A DNA stretch of 47,480 bases. Origin: Thermoleophilia bacterium UBA2241. GTDB taxonomy: Bacteria > Actinomycetota > Thermoleophilia > UBA2241. A program made the translations under genes and the position numbers. Location of the stretch: contig DDYF01000032.1 in NCBI GenBank assembly GCA_002347645.1, forward strand, positions 1-47,480. The letters are read 5' to 3'. The notes below the pieces were generated by a model. It was given only the letters and a program-made list of their open reading frames with translations. It was not told the origin of the DNA and did not search any database. Shown here piece by piece: positions 24,513 to 31,743 of the stretch; position 1 is the stretch's first letter, and each line of letters opens with the position of its first letter.

Positions 24513-24542
24513 ATTCTACGCCTATTTTCGTAGGAATGCCAA
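24513..24542 (-). promoter_or_regulatory. Promoter of the small zinc-finger gene
   Basis: On the minus strand TTGGCA (24542-24537), 18 bp, TAGAAT (24518-24513): five of six matches in each box, with the start of transcription near 24506. Confidence 0.55.
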
Positions 24543-24545
24543 ACC

Positions 24546-24791
24546 TCACCCGCCGAGCGACTCTACGAAGCGCTTGGCGTCCTTGAGGCTGCAGGCGGTC
24601 TCATCCATGTAGGCACGCATGGCGCCGCTACGATCGCCCTTGCGCACCAGGTCCACGACGGCGGGAGACGCCTCCCACGCCGGCATGTCCTCGGCGGCGA
24701 TGTTCATCCGCCGCAGCAGGAAGCTCATCCGCGCCTCAAGCTTGTCGACTCGCGTCCTCAGTTCCCTCACTTCGCGCTCGCTCTCACCCAT
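24546..24791 (-). CDS. Small protein with an L7/L12 C-terminal-like motif
   Basis: An 81-residue protein: a coiled-coil N-terminus (ESEREVRELRTRVDKLEARM) followed by a helical segment. The C-terminal part (VVDLVRKGDRSGAMRAYMDE, then SLKDAKRFVESLGG) recalls the C-terminal fold of ribosomal protein L7/L12 (a lysine-rich G-LKEAK-VE pattern). ATG 24791 overlaps the stop of the upstream methyltransferase by 8 bp, so the two are probably translated together. Function unknown. Confidence 0.65.
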   Translation of the reverse strand: MGESEREVRELRTRVDKLEARMSFLLRRMNIAAEDMPAWEASPAVVDLVRKGDRSGAMRAYMDETACSLKDAKRFVESLGG

Positions 24792-25440
24792 CTGACGTGC
24801 CCTCCCCCTTGCGCACGACATACGTCGTGATCTGCTGGCTGGTCGTCCTCTGGCGGTCCAGCGGCACCGTGAACGTCAGGCCGCGCACCATCGTGAAGCC
24901 GTTCGCGGCCGCCCACTCCCCGACCTGCCGGGCGCTGTGCCTGTACATCGTCGCCGGTTCACCCGTCCCGGTGCGCTCGGCGTCCACCACCGTCTCCGCG
25001 GGCTCGTTCTCGGTGCGATCGCCAACGGCGAAGACGAACACGCCCCCGCTGCGAAGGATCCGCGCGCACTCCTCGAAAACGGGCGAGGCGTCACGGATGA
25101 AGTTCAGCGTCCCGACACAGATCGCGTGGTCGATGCTCGCGGTCGTGAAGGGGTACGGACGGACCGTCAGATCGTGCAGCGCAAGGTCGTCAAACCCCTT
25201 GACGCGACACGCATCGAGCATCTCCGGATCGACATCCATGCCGAGCACCCGCAGCCCCGCGGCGCGGAAGAGGACAGCTGCCCGGCCGGTGCCGATACCG
25301 AGGTCGAGGATCGACTGGCCCGGACGGACGAACGTGAACGCGAGGCCGAACGCGACCTCAGGGCCGAACCAGCCGACGGCCTCGGCCTCTTCGTCGTAGG
25401 CCGCGCCCACCACGCGCGCCCGATCGTCGTCTCTCGCCAT
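24784..25440 (-). CDS. Class I SAM-dependent methyltransferase
   Basis: A 218-residue methyltransferase. Motif I is ILDLGIGTGRAAVLF, motif II follows with VLGMDVDPEMLDACR, the post-I acid is present, and motif III is ILRSGGVFVFAVGD. The fold matches the small-molecule methyltransferase group (Methyltransf_11/25). ATG 25440 is preferred to 25497 because AGGA lies just upstream. It is co-directional and overlapping with the small L7/L12-like protein, and divergent from the MBL hydrolase. Substrate unknown. Confidence 0.85.
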   Translation of the reverse strand: MARDDDRARVVGAAYDEEAEAVGWFGPEVAFGLAFTFVRPGQSILDLGIGTGRAAVLFRAAGLRVLGMDVDPEMLDACRVKGFDDLALHDLTVRPYPFTTASIDHAICVGTLNFIRDASPVFEECARILRSGGVFVFAVGDRTENEPAETVVDAERTGTGEPATMYRHSARQVGEWAAANGFTMVRGLTFTVPLDRQRTTSQQITTYVVRKGEGTSDG

Positions 25441-25513
25441 CTGTTCCTGCTGTCCCTCTCCCACGAGGCAGGGGACCCCCGACCCGCCGTCGTACACCCA
25501 TCATAGGCCCACG

Positions 25514-26296
25514 ATGGACACACTGCGTGAGATAGCGCCCGGGGTGTACTGGCTGGCCCTGGGCAAGGGACTGCGCGCGGCCAACGCGTATCTCGTCGGC
25601 TCAGGGTCGTCCTGGGCGCTGATCGACGCGGGCTGGCCGAGGGACGCGCAGGCGATCAGGCGCGCGGCCGAATCGATCTTCGGCAGCGGCGCGCGCCCCG
25701 CCGCGATCCTGCTCACTCACGTCCATCCCGATCACTGCGGCGCCGTGCCCGAGCTGGCGGCCGCTTGGGACGCGCCCGTCTGGGTGCACCCCGACGAGCT
25801 GGGGATCGCGCAGGGAGACGCCCGGGCCATCTGCGACTTCGCCGGCCCGATCGACCGCTGGATCGTCCTGCCTGCACTACGGCTGACGGGCGCGCGACGC
25901 ATGGAGGCCACCTTGGCGCGCTCCAGCCTCAAGGACGTCGCGCGCGCCTTTGACCCCGGCGCCGGCGTCCCCGGCCTTCCCGACTGGGACGCGGTCTCGA
26001 CCCCGGGCCACACGCCCGGCCACGTCACCTTCGTGCGCCGCGACGATCGCGTGGCGATCACCGGCGACGCCCTCGTCACCGTCGACCTCAACACCCTGAG
26101 GGGCCTCCTGCTGCAGAAGCCACGTATCGCGGGCGCGCCCTGGTACACCTCGTGGGACCGCCGCCAGGCGAAGGCGTCGGCGCTCACACTCGCCGGAATG
26201 CGGCCGCGCGTCGTGGCCGGCGGGCACGGCAAGCCCATGACGGGCCTCCTCGCCGACGTGGAAGTACGCGACTTCCTGAGCAGGCAAGTGGCGTGA
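25514..26296 (+). CDS. Metallo-beta-lactamase-fold hydrolase
   Basis: A 260-residue MBL-superfamily enzyme with the binuclear metal site THVHPDH (His69, His71, Asp73, His74), a third histidine in STPGHTPGHVTF, the bridging aspartate in AITGDALV and a final histidine in AGGHGKP. The class covers glyoxalase II, lactonases and similar esterases; the substrate is not evident. No ribosome binding site precedes ATG 25514, so the mRNA may be leaderless. A strong hairpin (26303-26341) follows the stop. Confidence 0.9.
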   Translation: MDTLREIAPGVYWLALGKGLRAANAYLVGSGSSWALIDAGWPRDAQAIRRAAESIFGSGARPAAILLTHVHPDHCGAVPELAAAWDAPVWVHPDELGIAQGDARAICDFAGPIDRWIVLPALRLTGARRMEATLARSSLKDVARAFDPGAGVPGLPDWDAVSTPGHTPGHVTFVRRDDRVAITGDALVTVDLNTLRGLLLQKPRIAGAPWYTSWDRRQAKASALTLAGMRPRVVAGGHGKPMTGLLADVEVRDFLSRQVA

Positions 26297-26302
26297 CGAC
26301 AA

Positions 26303-26341
26303 GGGCGGCGCGAGCGCGACCATGTCGCGCCCGCGCCGCCC
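26303..26341. terminator. Bidirectional hairpin terminator
   Basis: An 18-bp inverted repeat (26303-26320 and 26324-26341) with one A/C mismatch and a 3-nt loop CAT sits between the MBL gene and the convergent bactofilin-like gene. Its build is the same as the hairpin at 6077-6123. Confidence 0.7.
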
Positions 26342-26360
26342 CGTCCCGCCTCTTGCCGAG

Positions 26361-26999
26361 TCAGTACCGGATGATCCTGCCGGCACCCGACTCTGTGACA
26401 TCCCCGGAGATGCGCGCGCTGCGGTAGATCACTAGGTTACCCGTGCCCTTCTCCGAGACGTCGCCGTCCACGTGGCCGCGAATCTCGACACGGCCGGCGC
26501 GTTCTTCATAGACGTTGCCGTCGACAGTGGCGTACCGACCCACGATGACCGCGTCGGCGCCGTGCTCCTCGATGTTACCGCCGAGGTCACCGCGCACATC
26601 GACCTTGCCCGCGAGCTTCTCGATGATGTTGCCGTCGACGTTGGCGGAACGACCGACGAAGACCGCGCCGGTCCCGCCTTCCTGCAGGTTGCCGTCCACG
26701 TCGCCGTACACCGTGATGCGGCCGCCCTCCCTCTCGGTGATGTTGCCGCCGACGTAACCGCTGGAGCGGACGACGACGGAGCCGGCCCTGTACTGGTCGA
26801 TGTTGCCGTCGACCTCACCGTAGACCGTCAGCGTGCCGCCGTAGATCTTCACGTTGTCGTCGATCGAGACACCCGAGCGGACGGTGTGGTCGCCCCTGAA
26901 CACCACGTCGGCGGCGGCGACACCGGTGGAGAGCGTCAGGACCGCGACGGCCGCGGCAACCATGGTGAGGAGTCTCGGCATGAGGCGTGAGGCAGACAT
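26361..26999 (-). CDS. Secreted bactofilin-like beta-repeat protein
   Basis: A 212-residue protein with a signal peptide (about 1-29, ending GVAAA-D). The rest is eight ~20-residue repeats of the form V-x-V-x-G-x-V-D-G-N-I followed by an acidic loop. Examples are TVYGEVDGNID, VRSSGYVGGNIT, VYGDVDGNLQ, VGRSANVDGNII, VRGDLGGNIE, VGRYATVDGNVY, IRGHVDGDVS and YRSARISGDVT. Bactofilins form a right-handed beta-helix from similar repeats but are cytoplasmic; this one is exported. Odd and even repeats alternate (YG/RG versus RS/GR turns). GAAGGAG precedes ATG 26999. Probably a structural or adhesive envelope protein; role unknown. Confidence 0.75.
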   Translation of the reverse strand: MSASRLMPRLLTMVAAAVAVLTLSTGVAAADVVFRGDHTVRSGVSIDDNVKIYGGTLTVYGEVDGNIDQYRAGSVVVRSSGYVGGNITEREGGRITVYGDVDGNLQEGGTGAVFVGRSANVDGNIIEKLAGKVDVRGDLGGNIEEHGADAVIVGRYATVDGNVYEERAGRVEIRGHVDGDVSEKGTGNLVIYRSARISGDVTESGAGRIIRY

Positions 27000-27071
27000 C
27001 GGAGCTCCTTCGACTTCGCTTGCGATTCACCCTGTTCATACCCGTTCAGATGAGCCCATGATGAGAGAGAC

Positions 27072-27087
27072 ATGAGAGACCTCTCAT
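27072..27087. promoter_or_regulatory. Palindrome upstream of the bactofilin-like gene
   Basis: ATGAGAGACCTCTCAT is a perfect 7-bp inverted repeat with a 2-bp centre. A further ATGAGAGA copy lies just to its left (27061-27068). It is 70 bp before the gene start and could be a repressor or activator site. Confidence 0.35.
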
Positions 27088-27130
27088 CTTCGGGCAGGCG
27101 ACGGCGTGCGCCGACGAAGACGTGCGCCGA

Positions 27131-27589
27131 CTACGAGGTCGCCACGCGCACGCGGCACTGCTCGCCGTCGTAGAGGGTCTCCCGCACGTCGAACGCCGCG
27201 TGCGGCGCAAGGCCGCGGACCAGCCCTTCTATCGGGTCGAGGCAGAAGAGCCGACACGGGCTCGGGCCGCCGGCCTTCTTCACCAGGCCGCAGAGCAGGC
27301 AGCGGCCGGCGGTGGCCACGAACCCGGCCGCGGGCCCGTCGCCCCCGTTCGACGCCTGGCTCACGGTCCAGTCGGCACAGCCGAAGAGCGCCGCCGAGCT
27401 CGTGAAGGCGGCCTGGGGCTCGGAGATCCCCATCTGGGCGGCCTGCGCCGCGCCGGTCGCGAGGCGCTGGGTGCGGCGCTGCGCCGTCACCTCGTCGATG
27501 ATGCCGGCCCGACCGTACTGCGTCGCAGCGTCGGCGAGTTGCGCCGCGTAGGTGAGTTGCAGGAGACGGATGTGTTGGGCGCTGTCCAT
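27131..27589 (-). CDS. Cys-rich protein, ATC-hydrolase/V4R-like
   Basis: A 152-residue cytoplasmic protein. The N-terminal half is helical. The C-terminal half is cysteine-rich (LFGCADW; GRCLLCGLVKK; SPCRLFCLDPIEG) and ends in a strand typical of L-2-amino-thiazoline-4-carboxylate hydrolase and 4-vinyl-reductase-like ligand domains (VRETLYDGEQCRVRVA). It is the third gene of a run ICMT-like - sigma factor - this protein, with AGGAGG before ATG 27589. It may be a small-molecule or metal sensor rather than an enzyme; family assignment is tentative. Confidence 0.6.
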   Translation of the reverse strand: MDSAQHIRLLQLTYAAQLADAATQYGRAGIIDEVTAQRRTQRLATGAAQAAQMGISEPQAAFTSSAALFGCADWTVSQASNGGDGPAAGFVATAGRCLLCGLVKKAGGPSPCRLFCLDPIEGLVRGLAPHAAFDVRETLYDGEQCRVRVATS

Positions 27590-27649
27590 GAGACCTCCTC
27601 GTCTCGTCGTGCGGCCCTTCCGGCGAGGGCCTCATGGACATGAGTGCGG

Positions 27650-28411
27650 CTACGATGCGGCTTGTGACGACTCCAGCCAGTAATCGCGCGGCGGCAGGAC
27701 CTGCTCAGACTCCTTGAACACCCGGACGCGATGGGTGGTCCGGCGCAGCCGCTCGTACTCGGCGGGCAGGTCGACGGCCTTCACATGGCGGCGCATGCGG
27801 CAGCGGCAAGGGCCGGACGGGTTCGCCAGCGAACAGTGGCCGCTCATGAAGCGCCTGAGCTTGCGGCGCGCCCGCGAGACCGTCTGGCGCGCCGCTGCCG
27901 GCTCGACCCCGAGGACCTGCGCGACGTCGTCGTAGGTCACCTCTGCGACGTCGCGCAGCAGGTACGCCAGGCGCACTTCGGGCTCCAGGCACTGGGCCAT
28001 GCCGCAGAGGCACTGGTCGCACATCGAGCGCACCCACAGGTCGTGGTCGACGTCGTTGCCGGCCGGCGGCGCCGGTTCTCCTTCGCTCTCGAAGAAGGCG
28101 CTCAAGAACCGCGTAGTGTACGTGCGCCGGGCCTGCCCGCAGCGGCCGATGACGCGCCACGCGATACTGTAGATCCAGGTAGAGAGGCTCGACTCGCCGC
28201 GGAAGCGCGGCAGCCCCTCGAGGACGGCGACCCACACCTCCTGCGCCGCCTCGCGCGCCGCGTCCTCGTCGCGCGTCATCCGCCAGCAGAAAGACGAGAC
28301 AAGCCGGCCATACTGCGCGACGAGATCGTCGGGGCGCGGAGGCGCGGCCGCAGGCACGGGTTCAGCCCCGGGGGCGGGCGCAGCCCTAGGTTCCGACACG
28401 GCCGCAGTCAC
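27650..28411 (-). CDS. ECF-type sigma factor with Cys-rich linker and C-terminal extension
   Basis: A 253-residue sigma factor. Sigma2 lies at about 32-95 (LVAQYGRLVSSFCWRMTRD; STWIYSIAWRVIGRCGQA) and sigma4 at about 140-190 (YLLRDVAEVTYDDVAQVLG). The linker carries CDQCLCGMAQC, and a 60-residue C-terminal extension carries GHCSLANPSGPCRCRMRRHV, a motif seen in one ECF subgroup. Seven clustered cysteines suggest metal or redox control built into the sigma factor. The GTG start overlaps the stop of the upstream ICMT-like gene (28408-28411), so translation is coupled. No anti-sigma gene is adjacent. Confidence 0.85.
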   Translation of the reverse strand: MTAAVSEPRAAPAPGAEPVPAAAPPRPDDLVAQYGRLVSSFCWRMTRDEDAAREAAQEVWVAVLEGLPRFRGESSLSTWIYSIAWRVIGRCGQARRTYTTRFLSAFFESEGEPAPPAGNDVDHDLWVRSMCDQCLCGMAQCLEPEVRLAYLLRDVAEVTYDDVAQVLGVEPAAARQTVSRARRKLRRFMSGHCSLANPSGPCRCRMRRHVKAVDLPAEYERLRRTTHRVRVFKESEQVLPPRDYWLESSQAAS

Positions 28412-28947
28412 CGTCGCCCGCCGAGCCGCGGGATGATGAAGGGCACGTCCCGCCGGTACGCCAGGTAGGCCTCGCCGAACCGCTCGGCCAGCTCTCCCTC
28501 CTCGAGGCGCTTGAGGTAGACGACGAGCAGCCCGGCCAGACCGGCGACGAAGCCCGCGCCGGCGACCGTCCCCGCAGCGACGGCGATGCCCAGGTAGGCG
28601 AGGATCGTCCCCAGCGTCATCGGGTTGCGGCAGTAGCGGAACGGACCGCCGGTCAGCAGCTCCTGCGTGGGCATCACCGGCAAGGGCGTCCCCCGGCCGC
28701 GGTCGAGCTGCGCGACGATCGACCAGAAGCCGAGTGAGAAGCCCACGACCGTGAGCAGGCCACCGAGGGCGAGACGCGCCCGGCGAAGCCTGACGGGCCG
28801 CAGCCCGAGCCGGCGGTCGACGCGCGGACCGACCCCGGCGACGATGAACGGGAGAAGGACGAGGAAGACGGGTGCCACGAGGAGCAGCACCGCGATGCGC
28901 GTGCTCTCACCGTGCTCTCGCCGGGCCCATCTGGCGTAGCGCGACAC
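28408..28947 (-). CDS. Isoprenylcysteine carboxyl methyltransferase-like membrane protein
   Basis: A 179-residue membrane protein of the ICMT/PEMT superfamily with about four helices and the SAM-binding signature FRYCRNPMTLGTILAYLG. The C-terminal motif EEGELAERFGEAYLAYRRDV then VPFIIP is diagnostic. Bacterial members methylate lipids or isoprenoid-like substrates, mostly undetermined. It heads an operon with a Cys-rich ECF sigma factor (4-bp overlap) and an ATC-hydrolase-like protein. Confidence 0.85.
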   Translation of the reverse strand: MSRYARWARREHGESTRIAVLLLVAPVFLVLLPFIVAGVGPRVDRRLGLRPVRLRRARLALGGLLTVVGFSLGFWSIVAQLDRGRGTPLPVMPTQELLTGGPFRYCRNPMTLGTILAYLGIAVAAGTVAGAGFVAGLAGLLVVYLKRLEEGELAERFGEAYLAYRRDVPFIIPRLGGRR

Positions 28948-29054
28948 GGCCCTTTCCGCCTCCCTTGCGACCGCGATATCCCGAGCCCGACGATAGCACG
29001 GGTCTGTGGTCTAATGACGTGACCCGCGTCAGGAGGCAGCTGAGGAGGCCGCTC

Positions 29055-29627
29055 ATGAAGATCGTCGCCATCGGCGGGAGCCCCCGCATGAAGGGCAACA
29101 GCACCTCGCTTATGCGCATCGCCGTGGATGCAGCCGTCGGGCGCGGCGCCACGGCGGAGTTCTTCTACCCCCGCAAGATGAAGATCGCCGGCTGCCTCGC
29201 CTGTGACGGATGCAAGCGAACGCCCGATTCGGTCTGCGTGCAGAAGGACGACATGCACGCCGTCTTCGCGGCCGTCAAGGCGTGCGATGTGCTCCTGCTC
29301 GCCAGCCCGGTCTACTTCTACGGCCTCTCCTCCTGGGTCAAAGAGGTGGTCGACCGCTTCTACGCGCTCATCCCGCCCGCGGCTCCGGACGGGCAGGGCG
29401 AACCTGAGCCGCGAGTTGCACCGGGCAAGGGCTTCTACCTGATCACCACCCAGCAAGAAGCCTCGCCGTTCTACGGCTACCAGATCCTCTCGACGGTCGC
29501 CTACGGCCTCACGTGGATCGGCATGGAGTGCCGCGGCGAGCTCATCGGCACGTCACTCGACGGCCCGAAGGACTGGGAGCGGCGCGACGACTTGCAGCAG
29601 GCGGCGCGCCGGCTGATCGCCGTCTGA
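29055..29627 (+). CDS. Iron-sulfur flavoprotein / NAD(P)H-dependent FMN reductase
   Basis: A 190-residue flavodoxin-fold protein. The FMN phosphate loop is GGSPRMKGNS (7-16). The cysteine motif Cys47-x2-Cys50-x2-Cys53-x7-Cys61 matches the compact 4Fe-4S site of archaeal-type iron-sulfur flavoproteins. LASPVYFYGLSSWVKEVVDR binds the isoalloxazine ring. ATG 29055 follows TGAGGAGGCC. These proteins pass electrons from ferredoxin or NAD(P)H to oxidants such as O2 or quinones. It is a single-gene unit here, divergent from the ICMT/sigma operon. Confidence 0.88.
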   Translation: MKIVAIGGSPRMKGNSTSLMRIAVDAAVGRGATAEFFYPRKMKIAGCLACDGCKRTPDSVCVQKDDMHAVFAAVKACDVLLLASPVYFYGLSSWVKEVVDRFYALIPPAAPDGQGEPEPRVAPGKGFYLITTQQEASPFYGYQILSTVAYGLTWIGMECRGELIGTSLDGPKDWERRDDLQQAARRLIAV

Positions 29628-29663
29628 CGGCGCGCTCCACGCCCTCCACGCAGCCGCGCAGCG

Positions 29664-29891
29664 CTACGCGGCGACCCGCCGGCGCCCGAAGGCGAAGTAG
29701 GCGATCGGACCGGCGAAGCTCACGAACGCCAAGGGCGTCCAGAGCTGCTTCGGGCCCCTGATCTGCTCTGCCGGGCGCCGCCTGATGTCGAGGAGCGCCG
29801 CCCCCAGGAGCGCCGCCTCGACGATAGCGGCGACGGTGATCGCCCTGCGCTTGCCCTCACTGAGCTCGCTCCACTTCGTGGTGACAGCCAT
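29664..29891 (-). CDS. PLDc_N-domain small membrane protein
   Basis: A 75-residue protein with two membrane helices and the PLDc_N signature (W-x-PLAFVSFAGPIAYFAFGRRR at the C-terminus). The family is the N-terminal membrane piece of cardiolipin-synthase-like proteins and is often found alone in actinobacteria. ATG 29891 follows GGAGGGAGCC; the longer frame from 29915 is unlikely. Function unknown. A larger relative is at 35254-35640. Confidence 0.75.
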   Translation of the reverse strand: MAVTTKWSELSEGKRRAITVAAIVEAALLGAALLDIRRRPAEQIRGPKQLWTPLAFVSFAGPIAYFAFGRRRVAA

Positions 29892-29936
29892 GGCTCCCTC
29901 CGGGTCAGTTGCCACATCGCACAGGCCTCGCTCTTC

Positions 29937-30134
29937 TCATCGTCCCCCCGGCGGCCGGGGTTCAGTCACGACCGATGCGGACCTTGACGGCAAGCCCTGG
30001 AGGCCGTGATGGAGTGGCGACACGGCGGCGGCGGCCGTCCGCTGAGGCCTCTCCAGCTCAAGCCCCACGATGACCTCGAGTTCCACGAGGTGCCTGTCGA
30101 CCGCCACCTCGACGCGTGCGAGATCGCGACTCAT
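29937..30134 (-). CDS. Possible small protein
   Basis: A 65-residue frame preceded by GGGAGGCCTG directly before ATG 30134. The first 30 residues (DLARVEVAVDRHLVELEVIV) alternate hydrophobic and charged residues as a beta strand pair would. No family recognised, and the C-terminal half is low complexity. It is the only candidate gene in 29892-30400; the rest of that stretch (30135-30388) shows only an imperfect hairpin at 30193-30227. Confidence 0.3.
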   Translation of the reverse strand: MSRDLARVEVAVDRHLVELEVIVGLELERPQRTAAAAVSPLHHGLQGLPSRSASVVTEPRPPGGR

Positions 30135-30388
30135 CAGGCCTCCCAGGATCGCCTGTCGCCTACTTCGTTCTGGATCAGGCAGACCCGACCGAGCCGCCGG
30201 CAGGAAGCATCCTGGCTTCCCGGCGGCCCGGACGACGAGAGTCGCCTCCGGGCCGCCCTCTCGATGCCTGCCCTCACCCAGTGTGACCCGGCAAGGGCCC
30301 GAAGACGTCGGGCACTTCCCTGCGGCGCCGCTCCGTCCGCATCAGGACGACAGGGCCGACGGCCACCGTGGACCCCGCCCGCGGCTGA

Positions 30389-30394
30389 TAGGGT
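30389..30394 (+). promoter_or_regulatory. -10 element of a leaderless efflux gene
   Basis: TAGGGT (30389-30394) ends 6 nt before ATG 30401, placing the start of transcription on the A of the start codon. No Shine-Dalgarno is present, so the mRNA is probably leaderless. Confidence 0.5.
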
Positions 30395-30400
30395 CCGCTC

Positions 30401-31669
30401 ATGCACCTCCGTCCCCGTGCCCCCATGCCGACCGGCCGCGCGCGCCTGTCGTTCATCGCGGTGCTGGGTGGCGTCTCCGCCGTCGGTCCCTTGGCGACCG
30501 ACCTCTACCTCCCGGCGATGCCGGACGTGGCGCGCGACCTCGGCGCAAGCCAGCAGTCGATCGCTCTGACGATCTCGGCGTTTCTCGCAGGGCTGGCCTT
30601 TGGCCAGCTCCTCAGCGGGCACCTGAGCGACACGCTCGGCCGGCGGCGCCCGCTCATCGCCGGTCTTCTCGTCTTCGCCGCCGCCTCGCTCGCCTGCCCC
30701 TTCGCGTCGTCGGCCGGCGCTCTGATAACCCTCCGGCTCGCGCAGGGGTTCTCCGGGGCGGCCGGGGTCGCCATCGCCAACGCCGTTGTCGCCGACCACG
30801 CCTACGGCACCGACGCGGCACGCCTGCTCTCGCGCTTGGCGCTCATTACACTCCTCATGCCGATCCTCGCTCCGCTCGCCGGCGCCCAGCTGCTCCGAGT
30901 CGTGTCTTGGCAAGGGGTCTTCGTGGTCCAGGGAGCGCTCGGTCTCGTCCTTGCCACCGCGGTCGCCTTCGGCCTCCGCGAGAGTCTGCCTCCCGACCGT
31001 CGGGTCCCGTTCGGCCTGCGGAGCGGCGTGCTCCTCATGAAGACGCTCTCGCGTGATGGCGCCTTCGTGGGGCTCACGCTCACGAGCGCCCTGACCTCGG
31101 TCGCCTTCTTCGGCTACCTCGCCGCCTCGTCGTTCGTCTACCAGGAGGTGTACGGCGCGTCTCCCGCCGTCTTCGGCGCTCTGTTCAGCGTCAACGCCGT
31201 GGGGATGCTCGCCGCCAGCCAGGTGAACCATCGTCTGTTGTCCCGCTTCGCGCCCCAGCGCCTGTTGACGGCCGGCCTCCTCGTCGCCCTCGTGGCCGGG
31301 CTCGCGCTGCTCGCGGTCACGCTGGCGAGTGGCCTCGGGCTCGTGGCGGTGGCGATCCCGCTGCTGGTGCTGGTCGCCGCTGTCGGCTCCATCGGTCCCA
31401 ACTCGACGGCTTTGGCGCTTTCGCTGCACCCCGAGGCGGCCGGCACGGCCTCCGCGTACTACGGCACCGCACGCCTGGCGGTGGGCGCGTCGGGGAGTGT
31501 GCTGGTCGGCCTGGGCGGCAGCGTCAGTGGTCTGTCCATGGCCGTCGTCGTCGCGGTGGCCACGCTGGCGGCAGCGGTGACCTACGCCTTCGTCGCGCCA
31601 CGGGTGCGCCGCGTCAGCGCCACATTCGACACGCCTGAGGAAGCGACGGCGGACATGCCCGCCGGATAG
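30401..31669 (+). CDS. Bcr/CflA-type MFS drug efflux transporter
   Basis: A 422-residue MFS exporter with 12 predicted helices. The family opening GPLATDLYLPAMPDVARDLG between the first helices is the Bcr/CflA signature, and GHLSDTLGRRRPLIAG is the MFS motif A. Relatives export bicyclomycin, chloramphenicol, sulfonamides or small peptides; the substrate here is unknown. The start at 30401 fits a leaderless transcript. It converges on the amidohydrolase gene with a hairpin between them. Confidence 0.92.
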   Translation: MHLRPRAPMPTGRARLSFIAVLGGVSAVGPLATDLYLPAMPDVARDLGASQQSIALTISAFLAGLAFGQLLSGHLSDTLGRRRPLIAGLLVFAAASLACPFASSAGALITLRLAQGFSGAAGVAIANAVVADHAYGTDAARLLSRLALITLLMPILAPLAGAQLLRVVSWQGVFVVQGALGLVLATAVAFGLRESLPPDRRVPFGLRSGVLLMKTLSRDGAFVGLTLTSALTSVAFFGYLAASSFVYQEVYGASPAVFGALFSVNAVGMLAASQVNHRLLSRFAPQRLLTAGLLVALVAGLALLAVTLASGLGLVAVAIPLLVLVAAVGSIGPNSTALALSLHPEAAGTASAYYGTARLAVGASGSVLVGLGGSVSGLSMAVVVAVATLAAAVTYAFVAPRVRRVSATFDTPEEATADMPAG

Positions 31670-31672
31670 GCC

Positions 31673-31723
31673 CCGGCAACGCCCGTCGACCTGGGCCCTC
31701 GATCGGTCTGGCGGGCGTGCCGG
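31673..31723. terminator. Hairpin between convergent genes
   Basis: CCGGCAACGCCCG (31673-31685) pairs with CGGGCGTGCCGG (31712-31723), a 12-bp stem with one bulged A. The 26-nt loop can itself fold. It sits between the MFS stop and the amidohydrolase stop. Confidence 0.45.
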
Positions 31724-31743
31724 AGCCGTGTCTCGTGCGACGG

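Noticed and set aside
27105..27131. A repeated CGTGCGCCGAC after the Cys-rich gene
   Set aside because: Two imperfect direct copies with no inverted structure; probably chance in GC-rich sequence.
30193..30227. Hairpin with a bulge (GCCGCCG / CGGCGGC and GGAAGC / GCTTCC)
   Set aside because: It lies upstream of divergent features, not after a gene, and has no T-run, so I do not call it a terminator.
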